From a virus, in the IMG/VR virus record IMGVR_UViG_3300044635_000318, positions 1 through 64,000 of that record: a stretch of 64,000 nt of DNA; one strand, given 5' to 3'. Below are positions 8,535-16,174 of the stretch, piece by piece. How positions within the stretch are numbered: position 1 is the stretch's first letter; the number at the start of each line of letters is the position of its first letter. The notes beneath the pieces are model-generated. The model did not search any database. It was not told the DNA's origin and saw only the letters and a list, made by a program, of their open reading frames with translations. A program made the translations under genes and the position numbers.

Positions 8535-9538
8535 TGGCAACTAAAATATCAGCATTAACAACTATTGCTAAGAACAGTGTAGGAACACATCATTTGTTAA
8601 CTGCAGCAACTAGTCAGAACTATAAACTCTTAGCATCTGATCTATTCCCATCTCTAACGGTTAGTGGAACTACAGGTCAAGAGTTATTGAGTTTAGCTAA
8701 TCAGAATGTATTTACTCAGAAGAAAATCAATTCAGCTAGTAACTTATTGAGCATTGCTACAGTAAGTAATGAATTGGTGTTTACAGTTAATGCTGCTAAT
8801 ATCGATCTTAGCCTGTGTAACAACGCTACTTCATTGTTTCTTACAACAGTCAATTTAGCATCTAATGTTACTGGGACTCTCCCTGCAACCAATGGGGGTA
8901 CAGGATTAAGTAGCTTTGCAGTTAAATCAGTATTCATCTCTCACCCAAGTACTGCAAATACTATGCAGGCTGTTTCATTAGCATCTAATGGACAGTTATT
9001 GATTGGGGGAACATCTGGACCTTTAGCAGCTACATTAACTGCTGGGACTAATGTTACGATTACAAATGCAGCTAACGCTATTACAATCGCTGCTCCTACC
9101 CCAGCTAATGTTGTGGTTAAAGAGAACAGTACTAATGATATTGTAGCTACAGGTGCTAATGTAAGAGCTGATAAAAATGTTGTATTTGAAAATACAACTT
9201 ACGGGATTACATACACTACAAAAGCTTCTGTAACTCAAAGTACTAGCTTATCAACTGCAGTAACTATTAACGCTACTGCTGGAAAGATTGTAACATTCCC
9301 AGCTTCATTGAGTACATCTCAAGCAGAATTTGTAGTCAATAACAATACTGTCACAACAAACTCATTAATCTTCTTGACACTAGTAAGCCCAGGGATAGCT
9401 ACAGAAGCTGATAACGCTAATATTATAGCAACTGTATCTGGAGTAAATACTGGAAGCTTTAAAATTGTTCTGAGCAACCCATTCGGGCATACATCAGATG
9501 CTGCAGGAAGAACAGTACAATTCTTAGTAATCAACTAA
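8534..9538 (+). CDS. Fibre protein (short tail or head fibre)
   Basis: 334 residues, rich in Thr/Ser/Ala/Asn and built of short beta repeats. It contains VTGTLPATNGGTGLSSF, the LPxxNGGTG motif common in phage tail fibres, then TAGTNVTITNAANAITIAA, also typical of fibre shafts. The C-terminal 110 residues look like a globular tip or trimerisation domain. The start overlaps the previous stop. It is probably an external fibre; whether it is on the head or tail is not decidable here. Confidence 0.7.
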   Translation: MATKISALTTIAKNSVGTHHLLTAATSQNYKLLASDLFPSLTVSGTTGQELLSLANQNVFTQKKINSASNLLSIATVSNELVFTVNAANIDLSLCNNATSLFLTTVNLASNVTGTLPATNGGTGLSSFAVKSVFISHPSTANTMQAVSLASNGQLLIGGTSGPLAATLTAGTNVTITNAANAITIAAPTPANVVVKENSTNDIVATGANVRADKNVVFENTTYGITYTTKASVTQSTSLSTAVTINATAGKIVTFPASLSTSQAEFVVNNNTVTTNSLIFLTLVSPGIATEADNANIIATVSGVNTGSFKIVLSNPFGHTSDAAGRTVQFLVIN

Positions 9539-9547
9539 TCAAACCAA

Positions 9548-9973
9548 ATGTCAAAGTTAAAAGCGTTTCAATTAACCAACCGGGAGTTTGTAGAAATCTA
9601 CAAAGGACTTACAGCAGTTAAGGATATTAAGAATTCAAGATTTGCTGTAGTTGTAGCTCGTAACATCAAAGAGCTAACGACTAAACTTGCTTATATTGAA
9701 TCAATGGCTATTCCATCAGATGAGTTTAGGACATTGTCTTATCAAGCTTCTAAGTTCATTGAGGAGAATAACTCTGAAGAATTAGAGCGATTGGAGCAAG
9801 AAAATGAAGCGTTAATCAATGATCGTAAACAACAGTTAATTGATATTGAGGAAGAGCTAGATGCAGAAGCAACTATCTATCTAGAGGAAATCAGAGAGGA
9901 CCAACTCCCTGAAGACCTTAGTCCAGATCAAATCTTCCCATTACTTAAAATCATTAAGAATGACTCTGAATGA
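9548..9973 (+). CDS. Helical coiled-coil protein of unknown function
   Basis: 141 residues, helical throughout, with a strongly charged coiled coil (about 75-110, Glu/Lys/Gln-rich) and an acidic C-terminus. No catalytic motif. It overlaps the phosphoesterase gene by 14 bases in another frame, so the two are probably co-translated. It may be an assembly chaperone or minor virion protein; this is inferred from position only. Confidence 0.65.
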   Translation: MSKLKAFQLTNREFVEIYKGLTAVKDIKNSRFAVVVARNIKELTTKLAYIESMAIPSDEFRTLSYQASKFIEENNSEELERLEQENEALINDRKQQLIDIEEELDAEATIYLEEIREDQLPEDLSPDQIFPLLKIIKNDSE

Positions 9974-11078
9974 AATCAAAGAGTTTTTAAGGAGTAAGAA
10001 TAGTTATTTGAAATGTAGTCCAGAAGTAATCGCAAATCGTCTGAATTGTAGTAACAATGATGCAAGAGTAGCGCTTACAGAAATAAAAAATGAACTCAAA
10101 AACGTCAATACGAATAGTAATGACAGTGAGTTCGAAGTGTTCATTGACAGAACGGGAATTAAACCAGAAGAGATTCGATCAGTCAAATTCTGGCAAACTC
10201 AAAAGGGGGATGCAAGATTCTCAGTTGTTACAGCAAATAAGAGTAACAACATAGAAGATCTAAAGCTAGAGATAGAATCATTCGCATCTCAGTACTCCCC
10301 AGTAGTTGTAAGGAGAAATTACCCAAAGTATAATTACTCTGAAGTGGCGTTAGAGATATCGCTCCCAGATGTACACTATGGGAAGATGAATGATGAGTCT
10401 AATGCAGAACTAGAAGACTTGTACATAGCTACAATCTCAAGTTTAGTATCTAAAGCATCTCATCTTCCTATAACTAAGATTCTACTCCCAATAGGGAATG
10501 ACGGATTAAACTCTGAGGGATTACGTCAAACAACTACAAAGGGTACTCCTCAACAAGACAATATGACTTGGATGGAGAGCTTTAGAGGGTACTGGGGATT
10601 ACTTGTAAAGACAATCAATTATCTGCAAACAATCGCTCCTGTAGATGTTATTGTAGTCAGTGGGAATCACGATTACGAAAGAATGTTCTACATCGGAGAT
10701 GTGTTAGCTGGATGGTATAGGAACAATGAGAATGTTAGTGTAGATAATTCAATGCACCCAAGAAAGTATTGGGAATATGGGAATGCAATGCTAATGTTCA
10801 CTCATGGGGATAAAGAAAAAGCTTCTGATCTCCCATTAATAATGGCTACTGAACAACCTGAAATGTTTGCAAAGAGTCTATTTAGAGAAGCTCATTGTGG
10901 GCATTTACACAAAGAAATGGTCAATGAATACAGGGGAATTAAAGTCAGGTTCATACCTTCTATATGTGCTAGTGATGACTGGCACAAGCAAATGGGCTAT
11001 GAGTCTAAGAGATCAGGGCAAGCATTTGTATGGACTATCGATAAAGGACTCGAAGGATACTTTCAAGTTAATATCTAA
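9960..11078 (+). CDS. Calcineurin-like metallophosphoesterase with N-terminal HTH-like region
   Basis: 372 residues. Residues 15-50 resemble a helix-turn-helix (CSPEVIANRLNCSNNDARVAL). The C-terminal domain carries the full calcineurin-like metal-binding set: D137-V-H139, G179-N180-D181, G235-N-H-D238 and H312-C-G-H315-L-H317. These coordinate two metal ions for phosphomono- or diester hydrolysis. The substrate could be DNA ends, RNA or a nucleotide; nothing in the sequence decides. It sits between virion genes rather than replication genes, which is odd for a DNA-processing enzyme and allows a role in packaging, the virion, or removal of a host signal. Confidence 0.8.
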   Translation: MTLNEIKEFLRSKNSYLKCSPEVIANRLNCSNNDARVALTEIKNELKNVNTNSNDSEFEVFIDRTGIKPEEIRSVKFWQTQKGDARFSVVTANKSNNIEDLKLEIESFASQYSPVVVRRNYPKYNYSEVALEISLPDVHYGKMNDESNAELEDLYIATISSLVSKASHLPITKILLPIGNDGLNSEGLRQTTTKGTPQQDNMTWMESFRGYWGLLVKTINYLQTIAPVDVIVVSGNHDYERMFYIGDVLAGWYRNNENVSVDNSMHPRKYWEYGNAMLMFTHGDKEKASDLPLIMATEQPEMFAKSLFREAHCGHLHKEMVNEYRGIKVRFIPSICASDDWHKQMGYESKRSGQAFVWTIDKGLEGYFQVNI

Positions 11079-11094
11079 ACAAGAGAAAGAAGAT

Positions 11095-11403
11095 ATGGAA
11101 GATGATGCAGATGATCTTATGGATGATGGAATGTTTGACTTAGTATTTGGGGGACATGATTCTGACTTAGACATTTTAGATGATGCATATTATAACATCT
11201 ATCTAATTGCTACGAAGAAGAAAACATTAGAAGAATTACTCATTGAATCAGTATCAGATGGAATGATACTGTTTCTCCCCTATGACCCATCAGACCCTGA
11301 AACATTAAACATGGTGATTCCCGATGCTATTAAATATTTTGAAGATACAGAAGAATACGAATACTGTGCTGAATTAACTAAGGCTTTAAATACAGATACA
11401 TAA
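11095..11403 (+). CDS. Small acidic protein of unknown function
   Basis: 102 residues, starting at the ATG at 11095, just after the phosphoesterase stop; an upstream in-frame ATG at 10867 would overlap the phosphoesterase by over 200 bases and is unlikely. The N-terminus is very acidic (EDDADDLMDD). The middle has FGGHDSD and the C-terminus is helical with YDPSDPETLNMVIPDAIKYFE. It resembles small conserved proteins seen in crAss-like virion clusters, often beside ring-protein genes. Function unknown. Confidence 0.7.
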   Translation: MEDDADDLMDDGMFDLVFGGHDSDLDILDDAYYNIYLIATKKKTLEELLIESVSDGMILFLPYDPSDPETLNMVIPDAIKYFEDTEEYEYCAELTKALNTDT

Positions 11404-11408
11404 CTACA

Positions 11409-12107
11409 ATGACTTTAGATGAGATTGCTTACAACCTATTAAATCTTTTCAGAGGAGGTAGATCTAATCAAGACGAAGGAATATCATTAGACCAGATTAA
11501 GTTTAATGTTAAGCACTATCGTGCAATGTTTATTAGACGAGATTTTGCTCGTAACGGATTAGTTACTAGACACTTAGAGCAAGATCTTGGGTGTATTAAT
11601 CTCATTAAAGTAGACGCATCTAAGTGCTGCGATCTCCCAATCAATTGCCCTATCTACAGAACAGATCGTAAGATCCCTAAAACTGTAAGATTCAACTTCT
11701 CAGAAGCTATTACATATACTGGGGATGTAACAGGATTAGGGAGAATCCCAATGGTTGAACCCTATGAGGTTCAATTTTTAATGTACGATAAGTTTACTTC
11801 TCATAAACCTAAGACTTATATGATTGAAGATTACTTGTATGTCTATAATCCTACAGGTATGTCTTTAATCAATGTTAGAGGGATATTCGAAGATCCTGAA
11901 AAAGTACAAGAGTTTAATACTTGCAATGGGGAATGCTATAATGATAAGATGGATTTCCCTCTCCCAGCTGATATGTTAAGTGCTATTAATAGTGGATTGA
12001 TTAATGGGGAATTAAAACTATTAGCATTAACTTTGCAAGATTCAACAAATAATAGAATGCAGGATACCTTTAATGGGGAGATTCCTAGCACTAATTCTGC
12101 AGAATAA
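11409..12107 (+). CDS. Ring protein/head-tail adaptor
   Basis: 232 residues. It starts with a helical segment (MTLDEIAYNLLNLFRGGRSNQDEGISLDQI...), the arrangement seen in crAss-like ring proteins, followed by a beta-rich domain with Cys pairs (CCDLPINC) and a helical C-terminus. Ring proteins stack beneath the portal and form the neck. Close packing with the small acidic gene 5 bases upstream and a virion gene 17 bases downstream supports a structural job. Family recognition is by general resemblance. Confidence 0.6.
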   Translation: MTLDEIAYNLLNLFRGGRSNQDEGISLDQIKFNVKHYRAMFIRRDFARNGLVTRHLEQDLGCINLIKVDASKCCDLPINCPIYRTDRKIPKTVRFNFSEAITYTGDVTGLGRIPMVEPYEVQFLMYDKFTSHKPKTYMIEDYLYVYNPTGMSLINVRGIFEDPEKVQEFNTCNGECYNDKMDFPLPADMLSAINSGLINGELKLLALTLQDSTNNRMQDTFNGEIPSTNSAE

Positions 12108-12124
12108 TATTAAAATTAATTACT

Positions 12125-12406
12125 ATGGGTTATAATACAAACGAAGAGAGATTACTCAATTCATCAAAATTAGTACTTGAAGAAAGTCTTGGGAAGTGTG
12201 GGGGACAACTTGTTACTAATAGTACTCCTATTACTGGGAAGTTCATTGCTATTACTCCATTAAGTGTATCTAACAGTTTTACTACACAAGGTAATTTAAC
12301 TCTATCTTCTGGTACAACTTTAGGAGCTGGATTAACTGTATATGGTTATTTTACTAGTGTAACAGTTGTTACTGGGAGCGCAATCGTATACAAAGCTTGT
12401 GAGTGA
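12125..12406 (+). CDS. Small beta-rich virion-module protein
   Basis: 93 residues, Thr/Ser/Gly-rich and probably all beta, with a shaft-like pattern (TQGNLTLSSGTTLGAGLTVYG). Its TGA stop overlaps the next gene's ATG. It could be a small fibre base, head protrusion or tail component. No family recognised. Confidence 0.6.
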   Translation: MGYNTNEERLLNSSKLVLEESLGKCGGQLVTNSTPITGKFIAITPLSVSNSFTTQGNLTLSSGTTLGAGLTVYGYFTSVTVVTGSAIVYKACE

Positions 12407-12675
12407 TGGCTACCCCAGCATGGCAAAGAAAGGAGGGTAAGAATCCGAAAGGTGGACTAAATGCCAAAGGAAGAGCATCTTATAAAGCTGCTAATCCTGG
12501 GAGTACACTTGCTGCTCCTCAACCAAAAGGAGGATCAAGACGAGACTCTTTTTGTAATCGTATGTGTGGAATGAAGTCTAAGCAAACCAGCTCAAAGACA
12601 GCTAGTGACCCTAACTCAAGAATCAACAAATCACTTCGTGTATGGAATTGCGGATCCTGCAGCAACTGGAATTAA
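12406..12675 (+). CDS. DUF6321-like small basic protein
   Basis: 89 residues from the ATG at 12406, which overlaps the previous TGA (TGATG); the GTG three bases earlier is less likely. The sequence TPAWQRKEGKNPKGGLNAKG followed by RRDSFCNRMCGMK matches my memory of a short conserved domain (DUF6321) common in marine and Bacteroidota phages. It is basic, Gly-rich and ends in a small Cys/Asn/Trp cluster. It precedes the holin candidate by 3 bases. Its role is unknown. Confidence 0.65.
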   Translation: MATPAWQRKEGKNPKGGLNAKGRASYKAANPGSTLAAPQPKGGSRRDSFCNRMCGMKSKQTSSKTASDPNSRINKSLRVWNCGSCSNWN

Positions 12676-12678
12676 ACA

Positions 12679-12849
12679 ATGACACTCAAAGAACACATCA
12701 TAGGTAACTCTGCTACAGTGCTTGGACTTGTAATGTCGATGGCGCAAGTCAATCAGATATTAACAGCGGTATCTCTATTAGTTGCAATTGTAGTTAACGT
12801 ACAATTGTTCAGACATAGGGTAAATAATAAATCTAACAAAGACTTTTAA
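12679..12849 (+). CDS. Small membrane protein, holin candidate
   Basis: 56 residues, ATG at 12679 to TAA at 12849. A charged N-terminus (MTLKEHIIGN) is followed by one hydrophobic stretch (about 11-22) and a stronger one (about 26-44, ILTAVSLLVAIVVNVQLF), then a basic and polar tail (RHRVNNKSNKDF). Size, hydrophobic segments and charged tail fit a small holin, the protein that opens the inner membrane for lysis. It is tightly packed between two virion-module genes. It could instead be another small membrane protein. There is no obvious cytoplasmic endolysin beside it. Confidence 0.55.
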   Translation: MTLKEHIIGNSATVLGLVMSMAQVNQILTAVSLLVAIVVNVQLFRHRVNNKSNKDF

Positions 12850-12853
12850 TACA

Positions 12854-14293
12854 ATGAAATCTAAAAAAGCTAACCTCAAAAAAGAGGTTAAAGGCCCGAT
12901 GAAAATGAAAAAGGGCAGATATTTAGAACCGGAGAAAGAATTAATGTTTGGGGGTCCTAAAAAATATCAAAGTGGATCAAGACCGGGAATGGGGCCTACA
13001 GCAGGTAGACAGGCTAGTTATGGATCAAGAAACCCACAAGTGGAGGCAGAAAATAAAGAGTTATACTCATATTTGACAGCGCTTGAGAAAATGTCAAATA
13101 TGACCCATAATGAAAAAACAAAACTTGCTCAACAACGACAAGCCGCAGCCAATAAAGGCAAGCAAGAATCGCCTGTACCGACTGCGCCTAAAAATAATCT
13201 GCCCAAAGCGTCAGCAGCCCCTGCTCCTAAATCACAAACTGGATCTGCTGATTATCCTAGAGGCGGAATTGGAACCTCCAGCAACGCCTACTACAACGCA
13301 GAAGCTAAAGCGGCAATAGCAAGAACAGAGGCAGCAAAAGCGTCTAAACAATCATCGGTCACTCCGACTTTTAACCAAGCATTTGCCGCAGCTAGAAAAG
13401 AAGGTAAAACTACATTTACTTTTGAAGGAAAATCTTATGGAACACGAAGAGCAGATGAAAATCAGGAACAGTACAAAGCTGCTATGGCTCGTGCTGCAGG
13501 TTCCGCTACACCAGCTCCCGCAGCTAAACCTTCGGAGGCAAAAGCTTCAGAACAAGCACCACAAAGAGCTACAACTTTATTAAGAAATACTACTCCAAGC
13601 CTTATTCCAGCTTCTAAATCAAGACCTTCAATTTCTACGTCTCGTCAAACATCTCCTGGAAAAGTCACTCCACGTGAGTTTGCTAATCCAAATTTAAAAA
13701 CCTCCAAAGTTGAAAGCTCAAGCATGGAAGGGGCTAACAAAGCTCGTAAAAGCGATATGAAGAAATCTAAGCTGATGAGAGGTGGTTACTTAGAACCAGA
13801 CAAAGAATTAATGTTCGGAGGCAAATCTAAGTATCAAGCAGGTGGAATGACTAATATGCCTATGAAGCCTAAAAAGAAAATGGAGATGCCAGCATCTATG
13901 CAAACCCCACCTAAAAAGAAGAAGCCTATGGGTTTGATGGATAAGCTGGAGAATGCTATGGGTAAATCCAAGTACAAATCTGGGGGATTCCCTGATTTAA
14001 CTGGGGATGGAAAAGTAACTAGAGCAGATATCCTCAAAGGCCGTGGAGTTATCAAAGAAGCTGGGGGTATGATGGAAGAGTGCGGTCCAGGAAGACCTTG
14101 CCATAATGCTAAAAAAGCTGCTAAGACTGCACGTAAACAAGAACGTAATCGTAGAAACCCTAATGCTTCTAGAAGAAGAGCTGCAAATGCAGGAAATGGT
14201 GGAGGTGGAGCAGGAATTGGGGGCGCTATGAAAACTATAGCTGGATTGGGTGCATTAGGTTTTATGGCTAAAAAGGCTAAGGATAGTATGTAA
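12854..14293 (+). CDS. Basic cargo-like protein with repeated YLEPxKELMFGG/KYQ motifs
   Basis: 479 residues, Lys/Ala/Ser/Pro-rich and mostly disordered. YLEPEKELMFGG (23-34) followed by KYQSG (37-41) is repeated as YLEPDKELMFGG (312-323) with KYQAGG (326-331); a third KYKSGG lies at 373-378. Immediately after is FPDLTGDGKVTRADIL (379-394), an EF-hand/dockerin-like loop with D381, T383, D385, K387 and D392. The C-terminus is Arg/Lys-rich and then Gly/Ala-rich, possibly membrane-active. The section between the two long motif copies uses more GGC, GCG and CCG codons than its surroundings. It is probably a virion or injected protein; function unknown. Confidence 0.65.
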   Translation: MKSKKANLKKEVKGPMKMKKGRYLEPEKELMFGGPKKYQSGSRPGMGPTAGRQASYGSRNPQVEAENKELYSYLTALEKMSNMTHNEKTKLAQQRQAAANKGKQESPVPTAPKNNLPKASAAPAPKSQTGSADYPRGGIGTSSNAYYNAEAKAAIARTEAAKASKQSSVTPTFNQAFAAARKEGKTTFTFEGKSYGTRRADENQEQYKAAMARAAGSATPAPAAKPSEAKASEQAPQRATTLLRNTTPSLIPASKSRPSISTSRQTSPGKVTPREFANPNLKTSKVESSSMEGANKARKSDMKKSKLMRGGYLEPDKELMFGGKSKYQAGGMTNMPMKPKKKMEMPASMQTPPKKKKPMGLMDKLENAMGKSKYKSGGFPDLTGDGKVTRADILKGRGVIKEAGGMMEECGPGRPCHNAKKAAKTARKQERNRRNPNASRRRAANAGNGGGGAGIGGAMKTIAGLGALGFMAKKAKDSM

Positions 14294-14775
14294 TGCACTC
14301 TCTTAAAGAGATATATAAAAGTTATTGCGTAGATTCAGACTCACCTCTGAGTAAAGAAGTCTTCAAATCATTGTGTGAAGAATTTAACATGATGGTTGTA
14401 GACTTCATCTTGGAAGGGGGAGTTCTGAATCTGCGTAATAATTTAGGGTATATGTCTATTCGTAGGATAGAACGAAATCCTAGTGCCCCTACAATAGATT
14501 GGTGGGAGAGTAATAAGTACAAACAAGAGTTGTTAAAGGAAGGTAAAAAGCTGTATGATGCTGAGACGGGGGAAGGAGAAAAGTGGTTTATCTATTACAC
14601 TGATAAGTGGTATTGCAAGTTTCACTGGGAGAAATCAAAGTGTAAAATCCCAAACAAAACAGCGTATAGGTTTACCCCATCTAGAGGATTAAAAGGGAAT
14701 AAAGAGAAGTTAATCAGTCTGTTAAAGAGTGATGATTTAGCATATCTAAGGTTTAAAAGTCATGGCAATATATAA
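14293..14775 (+). CDS. Conserved protein of unknown function
   Basis: 160 residues, overlapping the upstream stop by one base and the downstream start by 14. The N-terminal half is helical (LKEIYKSYCVDSDSPLSKEVFKSL); the rest is basic with many aromatics (WWESNKY, KWFIYYTDKWYCKFHW) and ends with RFTPSRGLKGNKEK. It resembles small proteins conserved among Bacteroidota phages in morphogenesis clusters, but I cannot assign a role. The basic, aromatic C-terminal half might bind nucleic acid. Confidence 0.65.
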   Translation: MHSLKEIYKSYCVDSDSPLSKEVFKSLCEEFNMMVVDFILEGGVLNLRNNLGYMSIRRIERNPSAPTIDWWESNKYKQELLKEGKKLYDAETGEGEKWFIYYTDKWYCKFHWEKSKCKIPNKTAYRFTPSRGLKGNKEKLISLLKSDDLAYLRFKSHGNI

Positions 14776-16174
14776 GACTACATCTAGTAAAGTAATTATT
14801 AGGAAGATATTTAGAGACTTAAACCCTAGTGGAGATAACTGGGTAGATGATGCTATTGAGTGGATTGGGGAAGCTTTAGAACATATTGGATCTGCAGCAC
14901 AGCTTGAAAAAAAGACTTGTGTTATTTCGATTAAAAACTTCAAAGGTTCTCTCCCAGCTAACTTATCTTATATCAATCAAGTAGCAGTTAATTCTGCATC
15001 ATCCCCAGCTATTAGTAGTGAATTAGATGTACTTCTTAGTCAGATAGATGATCTTAATTATCTCATGGCTAATGATCCTACAATTAACTTAACTAGTCAG
15101 ATTAGAGACTTTAATGTTCGTGCAGCTATTCTTGAGAATATCTACATGACATCAGCTCAAGGATTGCTCCCATTATCATACTGTACTACTAATTTCCCAG
15201 AAGCAGCTGATTGCCCTACTTGCTCTCAAGAGTTTATTGTAGGGAATGAATGTTATTACGTAGAGAATGGGAGAATCAAAACATCATTTGCTAATGGACT
15301 AGTGTGTTTAAGCTACATGTCATTCCCAGTAGATGATGATGGTTATCCATTAGTCCCAGATGATATCAGCTTCAAAGAAGCTATGTTCTGGTATGTATAC
15401 AAGAAATTACTCTTAGGGAATACAAACGTATCAGCTATCAATATTGATTACACATTTGCTGAAACTCAGTGGAAATACTACTGCACTCAAGCTAGAAATG
15501 CAGCTAACTACCCAGATATTGATCGGTATGAATCCTTCTTGGATCAGTGGGTTAGACTTATCCCAAATATCAACAGACATGCTGAACTGTTTGGGACACT
15601 CAATGTACGTGAGAATCTGTATCGGGGTAAACACAATAGAACCAATATTGAATCTCTCCCATCACAGAGTACACTTGCATCAGGAAGTTCAACAACTACA
15701 GGTTATAATTCAGTGCAAAAAGTATCAGTCGCATCTTGGGTAACTAGTACAACAGCTACAGTTAATATTACAGCAGGTTCAGGGTATCAAACTCTAAGCC
15801 TCCCACAAGCAAGCGAAGTAAATTACATTAATGGGGCTGTTCAAATCACAAATCAACAAACATATTGGAGCATTATAGGACTATTAGCTGGGAAAACGAT
15901 TCAATATTCATTCGTTATCGAGTCAAATGCTAACGGAGCTACAACCGATAATGACATCAGTGTACAGGCAATATTAGTTGATACGAGTAACAATACTCAG
16001 TATGTTATCTCTAACTACGATTACAACACATCTAGTGGGGCTACAACATTCTCAGGTATTATTACTCACATCAATACGACTATTACCAATGCTCAACTGC
16101 ATCTGAAGATTAAATCTGATACAGTTCTATTAAACTCAACTAGATTACTCTCAGGACAAGTTAGAATTCAATAA
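14762..16174 (+). CDS. Ring/adaptor-like protein with beta-rich C-terminal extension
   Basis: 470 residues. Residues 1-300 contain a helical start (SSKVIIRKIFRDLNPSGDNWVDD spread over 8-30) and CPTC/C clusters, a layout seen in a crAss-like ring or adaptor protein. Residues 300-470 are Thr/Ser/Asn-rich beta sequence resembling a carbohydrate-binding or fibre-anchoring domain. The protein may dock the fibre encoded next, which overlaps it by one base (TAATG). The division into two domains is clear from composition; the names are inferred. Confidence 0.55.
   Translation: MAIYKTTSSKVIIRKIFRDLNPSGDNWVDDAIEWIGEALEHIGSAAQLEKKTCVISIKNFKGSLPANLSYINQVAVNSASSPAISSELDVLLSQIDDLNYLMANDPTINLTSQIRDFNVRAAILENIYMTSAQGLLPLSYCTTNFPEAADCPTCSQEFIVGNECYYVENGRIKTSFANGLVCLSYMSFPVDDDGYPLVPDDISFKEAMFWYVYKKLLLGNTNVSAINIDYTFAETQWKYYCTQARNAANYPDIDRYESFLDQWVRLIPNINRHAELFGTLNVRENLYRGKHNRTNIESLPSQSTLASGSSTTTGYNSVQKVSVASWVTSTTATVNITAGSGYQTLSLPQASEVNYINGAVQITNQQTYWSIIGLLAGKTIQYSFVIESNANGATTDNDISVQAILVDTSNNTQYVISNYDYNTSSGATTFSGIITHINTTITNAQLHLKIKSDTVLLNSTRLLSGQVRIQ

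Noticed and set aside
10867-11094. N-terminal extension of the small acidic protein
   Set aside because: It would overlap the metallophosphoesterase by more than 200 bases, and the extension looks like a frame shadow; the ATG at 11095 follows the previous stop closely.
13834-14298. Antisense frame of 154 codons over the cargo-like gene end
   Set aside because: It is a shadow of a Gly/Lys-rich region; the hydrophobic, Pro-rich product mirrors the sense composition.
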